Virus record (IMG/VR): IMGVR_UViG_3300025890_000047
Location: 1-43,612 of that record
Direction: 5' to 3' (one strand)
Source: a virus
Length of the DNA stretch: 43,612 nt
Of the stretch, positions 1 to 8,585 are shown in pieces. A program made the position numbers and the translations under genes. The first letter of the stretch is position 1; every line of letters begins with the position of its first letter. The notes below the pieces were generated by a model that ran no database searches, was not told the origin of the DNA, and saw only the letters and a list, made by a program, of their open reading frames with translations.

Positions 1-1254
1 TTGATGGGTATGGACATGTATCCAAAGATTGCAAAGTACCCAGGACTAAGACGCAAGCGAGCTACCAAAGAAAGCTGGGAAGCACATAGGTTTGTTAAAG
101 AAGAAGGCAAAGGTCTTAACATAAACCCACAAGACCCATCAGGTGCTGGCAATAGTTTTCACTACTCAATAGATGATAACAGAATTACAGACGAAGCGTG
201 GATACGACTTAATGGTTATGAGATTGGTATGCCACAACTTGGTCAGGTTTGGTTACTTGCCACGATACTTGACGAAGAAGCAGTCATCCGTTTCCAACTT
301 AATCCATACGGCAGACAGTTTCCTGTAGTCATTGGTGGTATATATCACGACAGTCACAAGACTTATGCACAGTCCTTGTACGACTTAATGCTTCCATTAC
401 ATGAGATAAGCACATGGTTATTGCGTTCTCGTATAGATAACGTACAGGCTGCACTAAGTAATTTGATATTTGTAGACCCAACATCCGTTAGTATTCCCGA
501 CTTGATTGACAGAAATCCGTGGGGATTAGTGCGTACTTTGCCAGGAACTAAACCAGGTGATGGTGTGTTTATCGCAGAAGTACCCGATGTTACCAGAGGT
601 CACTGGAATGATATTGGTCAAATGTCAGAACTAAAACAACGTATTAGTGCTGCGTCAGACATGCAACAGGGTATGCCGACTGGAGATGGAATACGATCTG
701 CGACTGAAATCCAACGACTTACACAACTCGGATCACAAAGACTTGGTGTTATCAGTCGTGTTATGTCAGCCACAGCCGTTAGACCTATGGTTCGTATGAT
801 GGTTGCTAACCTTCAGGATGCAATCAACATGGAGGGTTCTCTAAGAATTTCAGCAGAAGATAGTCCAGGTAAACTAGCGTCTGTCATATCGGACGACTAC
901 CTAGATTTCGATGCTACAATGTTACAAGGAGAAATAGATTATTTAGTTGTTGACGGAACTTTACCAGTTGAGCCGACAAGAAACGCAGAGACATGGATGA
1001 ACATCTTACAAGTGATGAGCCAGAGTGGTTTGTCTATGGAATACAAGATGGGCAAGATTGCTGAAGAAGCTGTGCGTTCAATGGGTGTGTCAGACTTGGA
1101 TCAGTTTAAGATTTCTAAGGATGAAAAAGCACAGGGCATGTCGCCATCTCAGGAGATGGAGATGATGGAAAAAGCAAGGGGTGCTTCGGTAATGCCAGCA
1201 GAACAGTTACAGCAAGAGGCACAAAAAGGTAATTTGAAAAGAATGGGAGAGTAA
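1..1254 (+). CDS. Portal protein, C-terminal part (cut by window edge)
   Basis: The dodecameric portal forms the DNA channel at the capsid vertex, binds terminase during packaging and carries the tail. The 417 readable residues are open from base 1, so the N-terminal part probably lies outside the window and the TTG at base 1 need not be the start. Typical of podovirus-type portals are a mixed wing/stem region near residues 100-160 (a segment beginning YAQSLYDLMLPLHEIST followed by RIDNVQAALSNL), a helical stem near 210-275 rich in Gln and Met (SATEIQRLTQLGSQRLG) and a Met/Gln/Glu-rich charged C-terminal barrel (from about 370). Position upstream of tail and scaffold genes fits. Family assignment is by recognition of overall pattern, not alignment; a head-tail connector of another name is the only serious alternative. 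Confidence 0.82.
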   Translation: MMGMDMYPKIAKYPGLRRKRATKESWEAHRFVKEEGKGLNINPQDPSGAGNSFHYSIDDNRITDEAWIRLNGYEIGMPQLGQVWLLATILDEEAVIRFQLNPYGRQFPVVIGGIYHDSHKTYAQSLYDLMLPLHEISTWLLRSRIDNVQAALSNLIFVDPTSVSIPDLIDRNPWGLVRTLPGTKPGDGVFIAEVPDVTRGHWNDIGQMSELKQRISAASDMQQGMPTGDGIRSATEIQRLTQLGSQRLGVISRVMSATAVRPMVRMMVANLQDAINMEGSLRISAEDSPGKLASVISDDYLDFDATMLQGEIDYLVVDGTLPVEPTRNAETWMNILQVMSQSGLSMEYKMGKIAEEAVRSMGVSDLDQFKISKDEKAQGMSPSQEMEMMEKARGASVMPAEQLQQEAQKGNLKRMGE

Positions 1255-1255
1255 G

Positions 1256-1537
1256 ATGCCAACTGAAACTAAAGCAGCAGAACTTGAGCAGAACCTTAGT
1301 CTTGATGGGTTGTCCAAGCAATGGATGAAACAGATTGTTAAAGAAGCCATTGAACAGCATGAAATGCGAACAATGCCAGTACCAGCACAGGGATGTGCAA
1401 ATTGTAGCTGTAAACAACAAATCCAAGAAGTCATGTGGAAACTAAATTCTTTAAATGCTCGATACCATGAGGACGACAAGTATGCCTTAACCAAGGCAAA
1501 ACTAATAACATTGATGCAAAAGATGGGTATTGAATAA
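1256..1537 (+). CDS. Small hypothetical protein with a Cys cluster
   Basis: A 93-residue protein starting one base after the portal stop with a good ribosome site (GGGAGAG) inside the portal end, so translation is probably coupled. It is predicted helical and contains a CANCSC cluster near residues 44-49 in the middle, followed by a charged helix. Two overlapping antisense frames here are shadows. The family is not recognised. Its place directly after the portal suggests a small structural or assembly role, but the sequence gives no direct evidence for function; the Cys cluster could bind a metal. Confidence 0.7.
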   Translation: MPTETKAAELEQNLSLDGLSKQWMKQIVKEAIEQHEMRTMPVPAQGCANCSCKQQIQEVMWKLNSLNARYHEDDKYALTKAKLITLMQKMGIE

Positions 1538-1598
1538 GTAAGGACGACAGATGCCGACCATCAAAGTAAATTTGTATCAACTATAAACGGGAAGTAAT

Positions 1599-2117
1599 AT
1601 GGCTTTTACAAGACCAACAGGAGAACAAATATCGTTCAGGTCGGCAACGACTGGAACCCATGTTCTTGATACATATCTGGAAGCGTGTGAGAAAGGTGGC
1701 TTTACCCTATCTGCTCTTATGGATAATTTGTATGCGTCTGATGGTGGATTAAATCCAACAGCACTAGCTTTCCGTGTTAACCAAACTGCTGGAGCAGACC
1801 CTAAACTCCAAGCTAGGTTTGGTAATTTTACTAATGCTAACGATGGGTGGCTTGATACAAACCAATTCTTTTTCAGACAGAAGGGTATTTATGCTTCTGG
1901 AGAAAGTTATGAACGACTTGACATGGTTCAAAGTGGTCAAAAGGTTTTAGTTTGTATCACAGCACATACTTCAGCAGCGACAGTAGACAATACAAAATGG
2001 GTTGAGTTCTTTGATGGAAACGCAATTCTTTCAGAGATCACAACTTTTAGAACAAACTCAGAGCCACGCTTAGACTTACTTGAGGAAAGTGTCTTGCTTG
2101 GTATTAACGTCCTTTGA
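1599..2117 (+). CDS. Putative virion/tail-associated protein, unknown family
   Basis: A 172-residue protein preceded by GGGAAG at good spacing. It begins with MAFTRPTGEQISFRSATTGT and has alternating short hydrophobic and polar stretches suggesting a beta-rich fold, with an aromatic middle (WLDTNQFFFRQKGIYASGESYERLD) that I read as a compact binding domain. The C-terminal 20 residues form a predicted helix. It sits 13 bases upstream of the RCC1-type spike gene and after the portal, so a role at the tail or as a fibre adaptor is plausible. No catalytic motif is visible and I do not recognise the family. Confidence 0.6.
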   Translation: MAFTRPTGEQISFRSATTGTHVLDTYLEACEKGGFTLSALMDNLYASDGGLNPTALAFRVNQTAGADPKLQARFGNFTNANDGWLDTNQFFFRQKGIYASGESYERLDMVQSGQKVLVCITAHTSAATVDNTKWVEFFDGNAILSEITTFRTNSEPRLDLLEESVLLGINVL

Positions 2118-2130
2118 AGGAGGAAAATAA

Positions 2131-4773
2131 ATGTCCACACAATCTCTAAAAGAGTTAGTTGATGCCATTAAAGTTCAAGGCAAATCACTCGCAAATGCTA
2201 CAGGAACTTCGGCAGCAACCAGCCGAGACCTAGTTTATTTATCAACAGCAGTTGAACGACTATTTGGTGCAGACGCACTATTGCAAATGGTAGACACAGC
2301 TTCTCGACCAGTCGAAAGCGTTGTATGTACCCTTGCAACAGAGCAAGCTCGAACATTAACTGACGAGCAAGTAGCACGAACAGTTGTGAAGCTAACCAAC
2401 TCATCTGGTACTCACACAGCTACCGAGTATGTTCTTACAATTCCAAATTCAGGTGTGGCGTTTGTGGTGGACAACAAGCTACCAGTTCCTGTGAAATTAA
2501 AGACAGACACTCAGACTGCAAACATCCCATCAATCGCAGCCAATACAACTGGTTGGGTTTATTGTGAAGGCACAGTCGTAAGCCATGTGATTGATACAGC
2601 AGCCGTGACAGCAGCTATATCAACTCCGACTACGACTGCTGGTGACATGGTTTATCGTGAAGGTGTACCGACACAAACTGTAAAAAACATATCAGTACAT
2701 GTTCGTAACTATGGTCAAGAAAGTTATTATTATCTACGTCCAGACACAAATGTTGCTGGTAACTTTAGTGCTTCTCACGAGAAGGCTCCTAGCTTTACTA
2801 TGTATCCTGGTGTGTCGTACATCTTTGACGTTTCAGACGCTAGTAACTCTGGTCATGTATTTTCGTTTTCAACAACATCAGACGGCACACATAATTCAGG
2901 TGCAGCTTTAGATAGCTGGGACGCAACATCCTCAGTTCATGTGTCACGCTCTGGTACAGAAGGAACTGTCAATGCAACTGTAACAGTCGCAGTCCCAGCA
3001 ACTCCTAATGTTTCAACAGTTTATTATTACTCAGGTGGAACAGACAGTGCGACATTCGATACAGTCGGACTAGGTGGACAGATCAGCATTGTAACTGCCA
3101 CAGGTGTTACACGGCTTCCAATCGGTGAAGATCATAGTATTTTAAGCATCGACAAGTGGACAAACAAGCCAACATGGATGAAGCAAAAAGAGTTTTATCA
3201 TAATAAAGTCGCTGCCGTTCATGGAGACTTAACTGGTTTATGGTCAGATGGTAAGTTCCGAATGGCTAACATGATTACCGATGCTTCTGCATTTCCTTAT
3301 CAGGCAAACGTAGGAACATTTGATACTCAAGCACAATCCACTCAAACCACTTACAGAGGTGGTGGTATGCTTCATTATAGCAATGGCTACGTTGAGCCAT
3401 CTACTTGGGGTGCTGGTTCAGAGGGTGCAACAGGAAGAGGTAACGGAACCGACAACACTAAAGCCTTTGCAACTCCTGGTATTCAGGTCAGTACTTCAGG
3501 CTTGGGTGGTCATGGCATTAACGCTGATGAGAAAGATTTACAAAAAAGCGACTGTAAGCAAATGCTAAAAACTTACGCCAACACCTTTCTTGTTTACGCC
3601 AATGGTGATGTATATGCCACTGGTCACGGAGATGAAGGCCAAAATGGAGATGGTGCAAACACAGACAGGGTTTACTTTAACAAAGTTAACTTCCCGTCTG
3701 ACGCTGGCCCTGTCCGATATGTAATAGGTTCTGGTGCTGGTTCAGAAGCATACGGCACAATCTTGGCTCTTATGGAAGATGGAGATGTTTATGGTTGGGG
3801 TTACAATGGCCATGGAACTATAGGTATTGGAAACACAACCAACCAGAATACACCACAGAAAATAACCACATTTAACAAAAACGTAAAATCTATTGTTATG
3901 TCTGGTGGTCAGTATCCTCATGCTGGTGCTATTACGACTGACCAAAAGTTCTACACTTGGGGTTACAACGGATACGGACAGCTTGGGTCTGGCAATACAA
4001 CTTTGGCTAACGCACCGATAGAAAGAACCATATCTGGTCAGGTTATTGTAAAAGCAGTTATGTCCCAAAAAGGTTCTTATGGTGCAACTCATGTTGTATG
4101 TGCGTCAGGGCGAGTGTACGCATGTGGTTATAATGGGTATGGTCAACTAGGTGTGGGTAACGCATCTCAGCAAAACTCCTTTACACAAGTTGTTGGTGGA
4201 CTTGGAACCGATACAAACAAATATGTTATAGATTTGTTTGCTCCTCAAGGCCACTTCGGTAATACATTCTATGTAACTAATGACGGAAGAATGTGGCACG
4301 CTGGACGTAACTATAGGGGTGAGGCTGCTACTGGAGATGGTGGCGTACAACACAATACCCCAGTTATTTGTAACGACCAATTAACTTGGTGTTCAGATGT
4401 TGTGAGTTCTGCTAACACAGACAGCACTACATATCCATATGCATGGAACCACTTTCTGGTACACAAGACAGTAGCAGACCGAGCCATGAAGAAGAACGGA
4501 TTTGTTTATACTGCTGGGTACTCTATAGCCACACTCGGTTACACTAACCCACCAACTAACACAGATACTCCAAAGCCAATCCAGTTACCTCAAGGTGCTC
4601 AAGGAAAGATCATAGGTTTGTCCAACTGGGGTTATCACTCATCCTCTACTCAAGAAGGTTGTGGTGGAGCTTTGGATAGCGATGGTAACTTCTATATCTG
4701 GGGCAGAGAATATAGTGGAAGTCTAGCTGGGTTTGCAGCAGACCAATATGTTCCACATAAAATGACACCATAA
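2131..4773 (+). CDS. Tail spike/fibre with C-terminal seven-repeat RCC1-like beta-propeller
   Basis: An 880-residue protein with a strong ribosome site (AAGGAGG). It is likely a receptor-binding tail appendage. The N-terminal 170 residues are Thr/Val-rich and probably form the virion-anchoring part. Residues about 185-310 hold a beta-sandwich-like region (PSFTMYPGVSYIFDVSDA). From about residue 485 to the end there are seven degenerate RCC1 repeats, recognisable by cores such as DVYGWGYNGHGTIG, FYTWGYNGYGQLG and RVYACGYNGYGQLG followed by N/T-rich loops. Seven such repeats match one closed seven-bladed propeller. RCC1 propellers are eukaryote-like and also occur in bacterial surface and phage proteins. 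A host-surface ligand-binding role is inferred; no hydrolase motif is seen. Confidence 0.82.
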   Translation: MSTQSLKELVDAIKVQGKSLANATGTSAATSRDLVYLSTAVERLFGADALLQMVDTASRPVESVVCTLATEQARTLTDEQVARTVVKLTNSSGTHTATEYVLTIPNSGVAFVVDNKLPVPVKLKTDTQTANIPSIAANTTGWVYCEGTVVSHVIDTAAVTAAISTPTTTAGDMVYREGVPTQTVKNISVHVRNYGQESYYYLRPDTNVAGNFSASHEKAPSFTMYPGVSYIFDVSDASNSGHVFSFSTTSDGTHNSGAALDSWDATSSVHVSRSGTEGTVNATVTVAVPATPNVSTVYYYSGGTDSATFDTVGLGGQISIVTATGVTRLPIGEDHSILSIDKWTNKPTWMKQKEFYHNKVAAVHGDLTGLWSDGKFRMANMITDASAFPYQANVGTFDTQAQSTQTTYRGGGMLHYSNGYVEPSTWGAGSEGATGRGNGTDNTKAFATPGIQVSTSGLGGHGINADEKDLQKSDCKQMLKTYANTFLVYANGDVYATGHGDEGQNGDGANTDRVYFNKVNFPSDAGPVRYVIGSGAGSEAYGTILALMEDGDVYGWGYNGHGTIGIGNTTNQNTPQKITTFNKNVKSIVMSGGQYPHAGAITTDQKFYTWGYNGYGQLGSGNTTLANAPIERTISGQVIVKAVMSQKGSYGATHVVCASGRVYACGYNGYGQLGVGNASQQNSFTQVVGGLGTDTNKYVIDLFAPQGHFGNTFYVTNDGRMWHAGRNYRGEAATGDGGVQHNTPVICNDQLTWCSDVVSSANTDSTTYPYAWNHFLVHKTVADRAMKKNGFVYTAGYSIATLGYTNPPTNTDTPKPIQLPQGAQGKIIGLSNWGYHSSSTQEGCGGALDSDGNFYIWGREYSGSLAGFAADQYVPHKMTP

Positions 4774-4795
4774 TTAAAATATTAAGGAGAAGAAA

Positions 4796-5113
4796 ATGGC
4801 AACAGTATTATATAAAACTCCAAAAGAAGATTGGGGAAACCCGACTTGGGATAGCGAGAAGGTTAAGTCTATTATGGAGTTTGAGGGTCACTACTACCAT
4901 GCAGTAGATAGTACCTACGCAACTGCTGATGGTGGCTTTGAAGACATTGTTCCAGAAGCTACTGCGACTTCTAACAAATACTTGTTAAACCGAGCTATTG
5001 CCTTGTCTCCTAAGATCAATGGTGACGCTGATAAGGCTTCGGCAATGGGTATTAGTGATGGTGGTAATGCTTCTGCAATCGCTACTGACAAAGCTGCATA
5101 CGAAGCTGAGTAG
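4796..5113 (+). CDS. Small hypothetical structural-region protein
   Basis: A 105-residue protein with a strong ribosome site (AAGGAGAAG). The N-terminal half is aromatic (DWGNPTWDSEKV, EFEGHYYHAVD), while the C-terminal half is Ala/Ser/Asp/Gly-rich (GDADKASAMGISDGGNASA) and probably flexible. It sits directly downstream of the spike gene. It could be a small fibre-associated or chaperone protein, but I recognise no family. Confidence 0.6.
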   Translation: MATVLYKTPKEDWGNPTWDSEKVKSIMEFEGHYYHAVDSTYATADGGFEDIVPEATATSNKYLLNRAIALSPKINGDADKASAMGISDGGNASAIATDKAAYEAE

Positions 5114-5120
5114 ATAGATC

Positions 5121-5372
5121 ATGGTTGATCTAACGGACAAACAGCTTGAAGCTATGTTGGAAAGGTCAGCCGAGTTAGGTGCTCAGAAAGCCCTGGCGAA
5201 AGTCGGACTGTCTGATGACCTGGATGCTGCCAAAGATATTCACGACTTACGGCAGTTAATAGATGGCTGGAGAGATATTAAATCTACTGCTGTCAAGACA
5301 ATGGTTCGATGGGTTGTATTAGCCTTACTTGGCTGTATCTCTATCGGAGTATATATGAGCATTAATAAATGA
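5121..5372 (+). CDS. Small membrane protein, DUF6127-like
   Basis: An 83-residue protein. Residues 1-55 are charged helix (LTDKQLEAMLERSAELGAQ and a DIHDLRQLIDGWRDIKSTA segment), and residues 60-79 form one transmembrane helix ending in INK. This arrangement, an amphipathic helical head with DLRxLIDGWR followed by a C-terminal anchor, resembles the phage family I remember as DUF6127 (number unverified). It overlaps the next gene by ATGA. A holin-like or membrane-anchoring role is possible, but the main lysis genes appear to lie at 31631-32450. The ribosome site is weak. Confidence 0.65.
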   Translation: MVDLTDKQLEAMLERSAELGAQKALAKVGLSDDLDAAKDIHDLRQLIDGWRDIKSTAVKTMVRWVVLALLGCISIGVYMSINK

Positions 5373-5677
5373 CGAAAAAAGAACAACACGATATTTTAGT
5401 TGAGTTCAAGAAGTCTAGTGCATGGACTGTACTAGAAAAAGAAATGAGGGATGCAATAATACAAGCTGCCCTTCAACTCACCGAACAAGGTGGGAATATG
5501 ACTACAGACGAAATACACTTCAGGCGTGGTGCGATGTGGGCTGCTCAGAAGTTTTTAGACCTACCTAGTAATTTAGTCTCACGACTAGAGAACGACTTGC
5601 TGCTGGATGCTGCTCAACAAGGTAAACCAATTACATCAAAACTAAACAGTGACGCTACGGCTTCAACTTTAAATTAA
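5369..5677 (+). CDS. Small hypothetical helical protein
   Basis: A 102-residue protein coupled to the preceding membrane protein by a 4-base ATGA overlap. It is soluble and helical (HDILVEFKKSSAWTVLEKEM, RRGAMWAAQKFLDLPSNL), and its tail is Ser/Thr/Asn-rich. Location between the small membrane protein and the scaffold suggests a head-assembly function, but no family is recognised. The last codons overlap a 15-base word (5651-5665) that recurs in the gap upstream of the capsid gene. Confidence 0.6.
   Translation: MTKKEQHDILVEFKKSSAWTVLEKEMRDAIIQAALQLTEQGGNMTTDEIHFRRGAMWAAQKFLDLPSNLVSRLENDLLLDAAQQGKPITSKLNSDATASTLN
5651..5665 (+). repeat. Direct repeat copy A (GACGCTACGGCTTCA)
   Basis: A 15-base word inside the 3' end of the gene at 5369-5677. 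The same 15 bases occur at 6914-6928 in the untranslated gap before the major capsid gene, and the 10-base core CGCTACGGCT occurs a third time at 5681-5690. The two full copies bracket the scaffold gene and the 25-residue membrane-peptide gene. Confidence 0.75.
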
Positions 5678-5705
5678 TCTCGCTACGGCTAGAAGGGAAT
5701 ACAAA

Positions 5706-6785
5706 ATGGCAATCGATCCAAACGCAGACAAGGCAATGATGGATGCAGTCGCATCTCAACAATTAGGACAAGCAAACGTAGACGCTGGAGCACCTCCTCC
5801 TGGGGCAGTTCCTCCACAAGCAGCACCTACAGCACCTCCTCCTCAACCAGAAACACCACCCACTCCGACTGAGAAAGTAATGGAAGCTAACGCTCCTAAT
5901 ACTGAGGGTGATAATCAAGCTATGGAAGCATACATAGATGTTCCTTTTGGTGAGGGTGATGTTAGGCGTATGTCCCAAAATCAAATTGCTGGAATGGCTA
6001 CAAGATACAAGGACTTAAATCACAAGAACGCAATGAACAAACCACTAGAGCCAGCAATCGCTTTAGTACAACAGATAATGAACCAAGCAAAGGCAAATGG
6101 TCACGAAGCAAGTGGAGATGACGTAGCTCAGTTCCTACATGCAGCAGCTAATGCTTATGTGAAAAATCCACAGATGGGAGGAAACCATGATAGGACACCT
6201 GATCGCCCTGATGGGGGTGACACTATGGGAGCCGAAATGGATGCAGAAATCGCAAAATGGGAAAGCGAGAACGCAGTCACTTTGCCACCTATGTATAGGC
6301 AAGGTTACAAACTCGTCCAGTCACTCGCTGCCGAGAACGCCCAAATGCGAACTGCAATGGAGCAAATGCTTACTCAATCCCAACAGATAACAGCAGACGC
6401 TACTGGTATGGTTGACGCATCTTCTCAAAAGAGTGATGACGCTGCCAAGATGATGGCTGCAAATAATCTTAACGCTGCACAAGCAAAGCATCAATTACCT
6501 GATGACGCAGAAAAAGATTTCTTTACCTTTGCTTTTGAACGAGGGTACGCAGTCGAAGACTTTGTTGACGCTGGCCTTGTGGATAAAATTATGGCCGACT
6601 TCTCTGCCAACAGGATGGGGCCAGAAATGGAACGTCTTAGAACTATGGCAAGTCGTAGGGAAGCATTTACAGGTGCTCCTAACGCAAGTCCGACTGGTGG
6701 TGGAAACACTACGGCTCCTGATGCTAACCAAGCATTTATGGATGCAGTAACACAACAAGCAAAAGAAAAGAGAGGCATGGTATAA
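5706..6785 (+). CDS. Scaffolding protein
   Basis: A 359-residue protein that probably templates procapsid assembly and leaves before or during packaging. Residues 30-55 are Pro-rich and disordered (PPPGAVPPQAAPTAPPPQP), the middle is an Ala/Gln/Met-rich coiled-coil region (residues about 175-260) and the C-terminus is short, charged and basic (QQAKEKRGMV), as in many scaffolds whose C-terminal helix binds coat protein. It lies one short gene upstream of the major capsid gene, the usual order. Function is inferred from composition and position, since scaffold sequences diverge quickly. Confidence 0.75.
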   Translation: MAIDPNADKAMMDAVASQQLGQANVDAGAPPPGAVPPQAAPTAPPPQPETPPTPTEKVMEANAPNTEGDNQAMEAYIDVPFGEGDVRRMSQNQIAGMATRYKDLNHKNAMNKPLEPAIALVQQIMNQAKANGHEASGDDVAQFLHAAANAYVKNPQMGGNHDRTPDRPDGGDTMGAEMDAEIAKWESENAVTLPPMYRQGYKLVQSLAAENAQMRTAMEQMLTQSQQITADATGMVDASSQKSDDAAKMMAANNLNAAQAKHQLPDDAEKDFFTFAFERGYAVEDFVDAGLVDKIMADFSANRMGPEMERLRTMASRREAFTGAPNASPTGGGNTTAPDANQAFMDAVTQQAKEKRGMV

Positions 6786-6863
6786 ATGATGGCTTTACCC
6801 GTCTTTGATGCAATTCAGATTGCGTTAACAGTCGTAGTAATAATCATCCTTGTAAAAAAGTAA
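6786..6863 (+). CDS. 25-residue single-helix membrane peptide
   Basis: An ATG directly abuts the scaffold stop, opening a 25-codon frame. The peptide starts MMALPVFDAIQ and continues as an unbroken hydrophobic run (IALTVVVIIILV) ending in two lysines, a typical one-pass membrane anchor with a positive inside end. Termination-reinitiation from the scaffold gene would translate it, as no separate ribosome site is seen. It is too short for standard gene calling. Function is unknown; a membrane-active or assembly peptide is a guess. Confidence 0.5.
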   Translation: MMALPVFDAIQIALTVVVIIILVKK

Positions 6864-7034
6864 GCAAACAGGGACGACTGGTAAATAAATATCTATAATA
6901 CTGTACTCGTTGGGACGCTACGGCTTCATTAAACCAACAGATACTAAGGTCAAAGCATTACGTCTGGAGACAGTAAGCTGAAATCTAAGTAACACTTTGT
7001 CTTTAACACTAAGCAACCTATAAGGAGTAATATC
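6864..7034 (+). promoter_or_regulatory. Gap before capsid gene with a TATAAT box
   Basis: This 171-base gap is the longest in the left head module. It contains GGGACGACTG at 6871-6880, TATAAT at 6894-6899, the direct repeat GACGCTACGGCTTCA at 6914-6928 and the capsid ribosome site AAGGAG near 7022. TATAAT fits a host sigma-70 -10 box. The -35 position (about 6871-6876) has GGGACG rather than TTGACA, so the promoter call is weak. A separate promoter would help produce coat protein in excess. Confidence 0.4.
6914..6928 (+). repeat. Direct repeat copy B (GACGCTACGGCTTCA)
   Basis: This matches 5651-5665 exactly over 15 bases and lies in the leader of the capsid gene. See the finding on the repeats that bracket the scaffold gene. 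Confidence 0.75.
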
Positions 7035-8216
7035 ATGGCTGCTATTTCAGGACTTCGTGGGACTGGTCAGTTTTCTACCGACTTCCGACCTACGAATTAT
7101 AGAGAGTTATTTACTCTCCTAGAGCCAAATGGTTCTGCACCACTACAGGCATTGTTATCAATGACTGGCAGTGAAAGCACAGACGATCCAAAGTACAATC
7201 ACTTTCGTGACGAACTTCCAGATCGTAAGCTACAAGTAAATGGTGCTGTCTCATCTACTTCAACAACAACTGTTACTGTTGATGCAAGTGATGACGAGGC
7301 TTTCGTTATTCCAGGAACTATTATTTATAATACAGTAACTGGAGAAGTAATGAGAGCGACTGCTGCTGCTAATACTTCCAATCACCAGTTGACTTTGGAA
7401 CGTAATATCGGTGGTACATCTCACCAGATTGCTGATGACAGTGCACTAATCATTGCTGGTTTTGCAGATATTGAAGGTGGCACAGCACCAACTGCTGTAT
7501 CATTTGATCCAACCACAGACTTTAACTTTACGCAGATTTTCAAAACTGCTGTTCAAGTTTCTGGTACTTTGCAAAACACCTATCTCCGTACTGGAGACAA
7601 GGAGCAAGAGAGCTTAACTAAAGCACTCAAGATGCACATGTCAGACATTGAAAGAGCAATGTTCTTCGGCAAGCGTCACATCGCCAACGGATCAACTGCT
7701 TCACCAACTCGTTACACTGGTGGTTTGTTATCTCAGATTACAAACATCTCAGATGCAGCGTCTGGTTTTGCATCCTCTAACACAATTACTGAAAAAGAAT
7801 TTGATCGTCTATTGATCGAAAACATTTTCCAGTATGGTGGTTCAGAGAAAGTTATGTTCGCTGGTGCAAGGGTTATCTCTAACCTTATGGAAATTGGTAA
7901 GAACAGGTGGCAACCTACTCAGGTAGACAACGCTTATGGTGTATCATTCACTCGTTACACAACATACGCTGGCGATCTACTTGTGCAGATGCACCCAATG
8001 TTCCGTCAAGTTCCTAACATGGCGAAGACTGCCGTTATCCTTGATATGAATGAAATCTCATACAAGTACATGGCTGGTCGTGATACTCAGTTAATGAGAA
8101 ACATTGAAACTCCAGACTTTGATGGTGTGAAGCACATGTATCAAACTGAGTGTGGGCTTGAAATGTTACAATCTAAGCCTCACTGGGTAATCAAGAACTG
8201 GAACGCAGTATCATAG
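7035..8216 (+). CDS. Major capsid protein, SU10/DUF5309-like
   Basis: A 393-residue coat protein with strong ribosome site AAGGAG. The N-terminal region is followed by a beta domain (PGTIIYNTVTGEVMRATAA), then a segment typical of this family, FNFTQIFKTAVQVSGTLQNT (about residue 165), then SDIERAMFFGKRHI and a conserved late region (WQPTQVDNAYGVSFTRYTT, MNEISYKYMAGRDTQ). These match the SU10-type major capsid family (DUF5309, HK97 fold) as I know it. It is followed by a hairpin terminator and preceded by scaffold, the usual arrangement. There is no sign of a cleaved N-terminal delta domain in the sequence, which agrees with a separate scaffold gene. Confidence 0.9.
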   Translation: MAAISGLRGTGQFSTDFRPTNYRELFTLLEPNGSAPLQALLSMTGSESTDDPKYNHFRDELPDRKLQVNGAVSSTSTTTVTVDASDDEAFVIPGTIIYNTVTGEVMRATAAANTSNHQLTLERNIGGTSHQIADDSALIIAGFADIEGGTAPTAVSFDPTTDFNFTQIFKTAVQVSGTLQNTYLRTGDKEQESLTKALKMHMSDIERAMFFGKRHIANGSTASPTRYTGGLLSQITNISDAASGFASSNTITEKEFDRLLIENIFQYGGSEKVMFAGARVISNLMEIGKNRWQPTQVDNAYGVSFTRYTTYAGDLLVQMHPMFRQVPNMAKTAVILDMNEISYKYMAGRDTQLMRNIETPDFDGVKHMYQTECGLEMLQSKPHWVIKNWNAVS

Positions 8217-8250
8217 TAGGGACGATCTACTACTGAATACCTTGTAGAAT

Positions 8251-8280
8251 AAGGCGAGCTTAATGGCTCGCCTTATTTAT
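8251..8280 (+). terminator. Rho-independent terminator after the capsid gene
   Basis: A perfect 9-bp stem AAGGCGAGC (8251-8259), loop TTAATG and GCTCGCCTT (8266-8274), followed by the T-rich ATTTATTTTTA. It lies 34 bases after the capsid stop and would separate abundant coat mRNA from downstream tail genes, probably with partial readthrough. Confidence 0.85.
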
Positions 8281-8294
8281 TTTTAGGAGTGACT

Positions 8295-8582
8295 ATGAAA
8301 AACCGACAAGACATTAGAAACGATGCAGCATCTTCGGCTAAGAATGTAAAAGCTAATGCAGCAGTAAAAAAAGCAACACCTCAAACTAATAGCCCTGTTT
8401 ATTATGTAACGGCTGATGAAGTAACTCAATGTTGGGACATACAACTTCGTAATGAAGTTCAGCATGGATACTGGGATGAGGAAAGAGAATATTGTATATG
8501 GGCAATACCACCTAAACTTGTAGAGGCTATGGAACTTCACGACTTCTTTGTTACAGGAAGAGTGATAAAATCAAAGGAATAG
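8295..8582 (+). CDS. Small hypothetical protein downstream of capsid
   Basis: A 95-residue protein. An upstream in-frame GTG at 8289 exists, but ATG 8295 has AGGAG five bases before it and is preferred. The first 35 residues are Asn/Ala/Lys-rich and look disordered. The rest is a compact domain (SPVYYVTADEVTQCWDIQL, EREYCIWAIPPKLVEAMELH). Its place between coat and the head-tail adaptor fits a small head-completion or decoration protein. Family not recognised. Confidence 0.65.
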   Translation: MKNRQDIRNDAASSAKNVKANAAVKKATPQTNSPVYYVTADEVTQCWDIQLRNEVQHGYWDEEREYCIWAIPPKLVEAMELHDFFVTGRVIKSKE

Positions 8583-8585
8583 ATT

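Noticed and set aside
1551-1586. 11-codon frame (MPTIKVNLYQL) after TAAGGACGACAG
   Set aside because: It has a ribosome-like AAGGA, but is too short to support as a gene. Listed only as part of the recurrent word.
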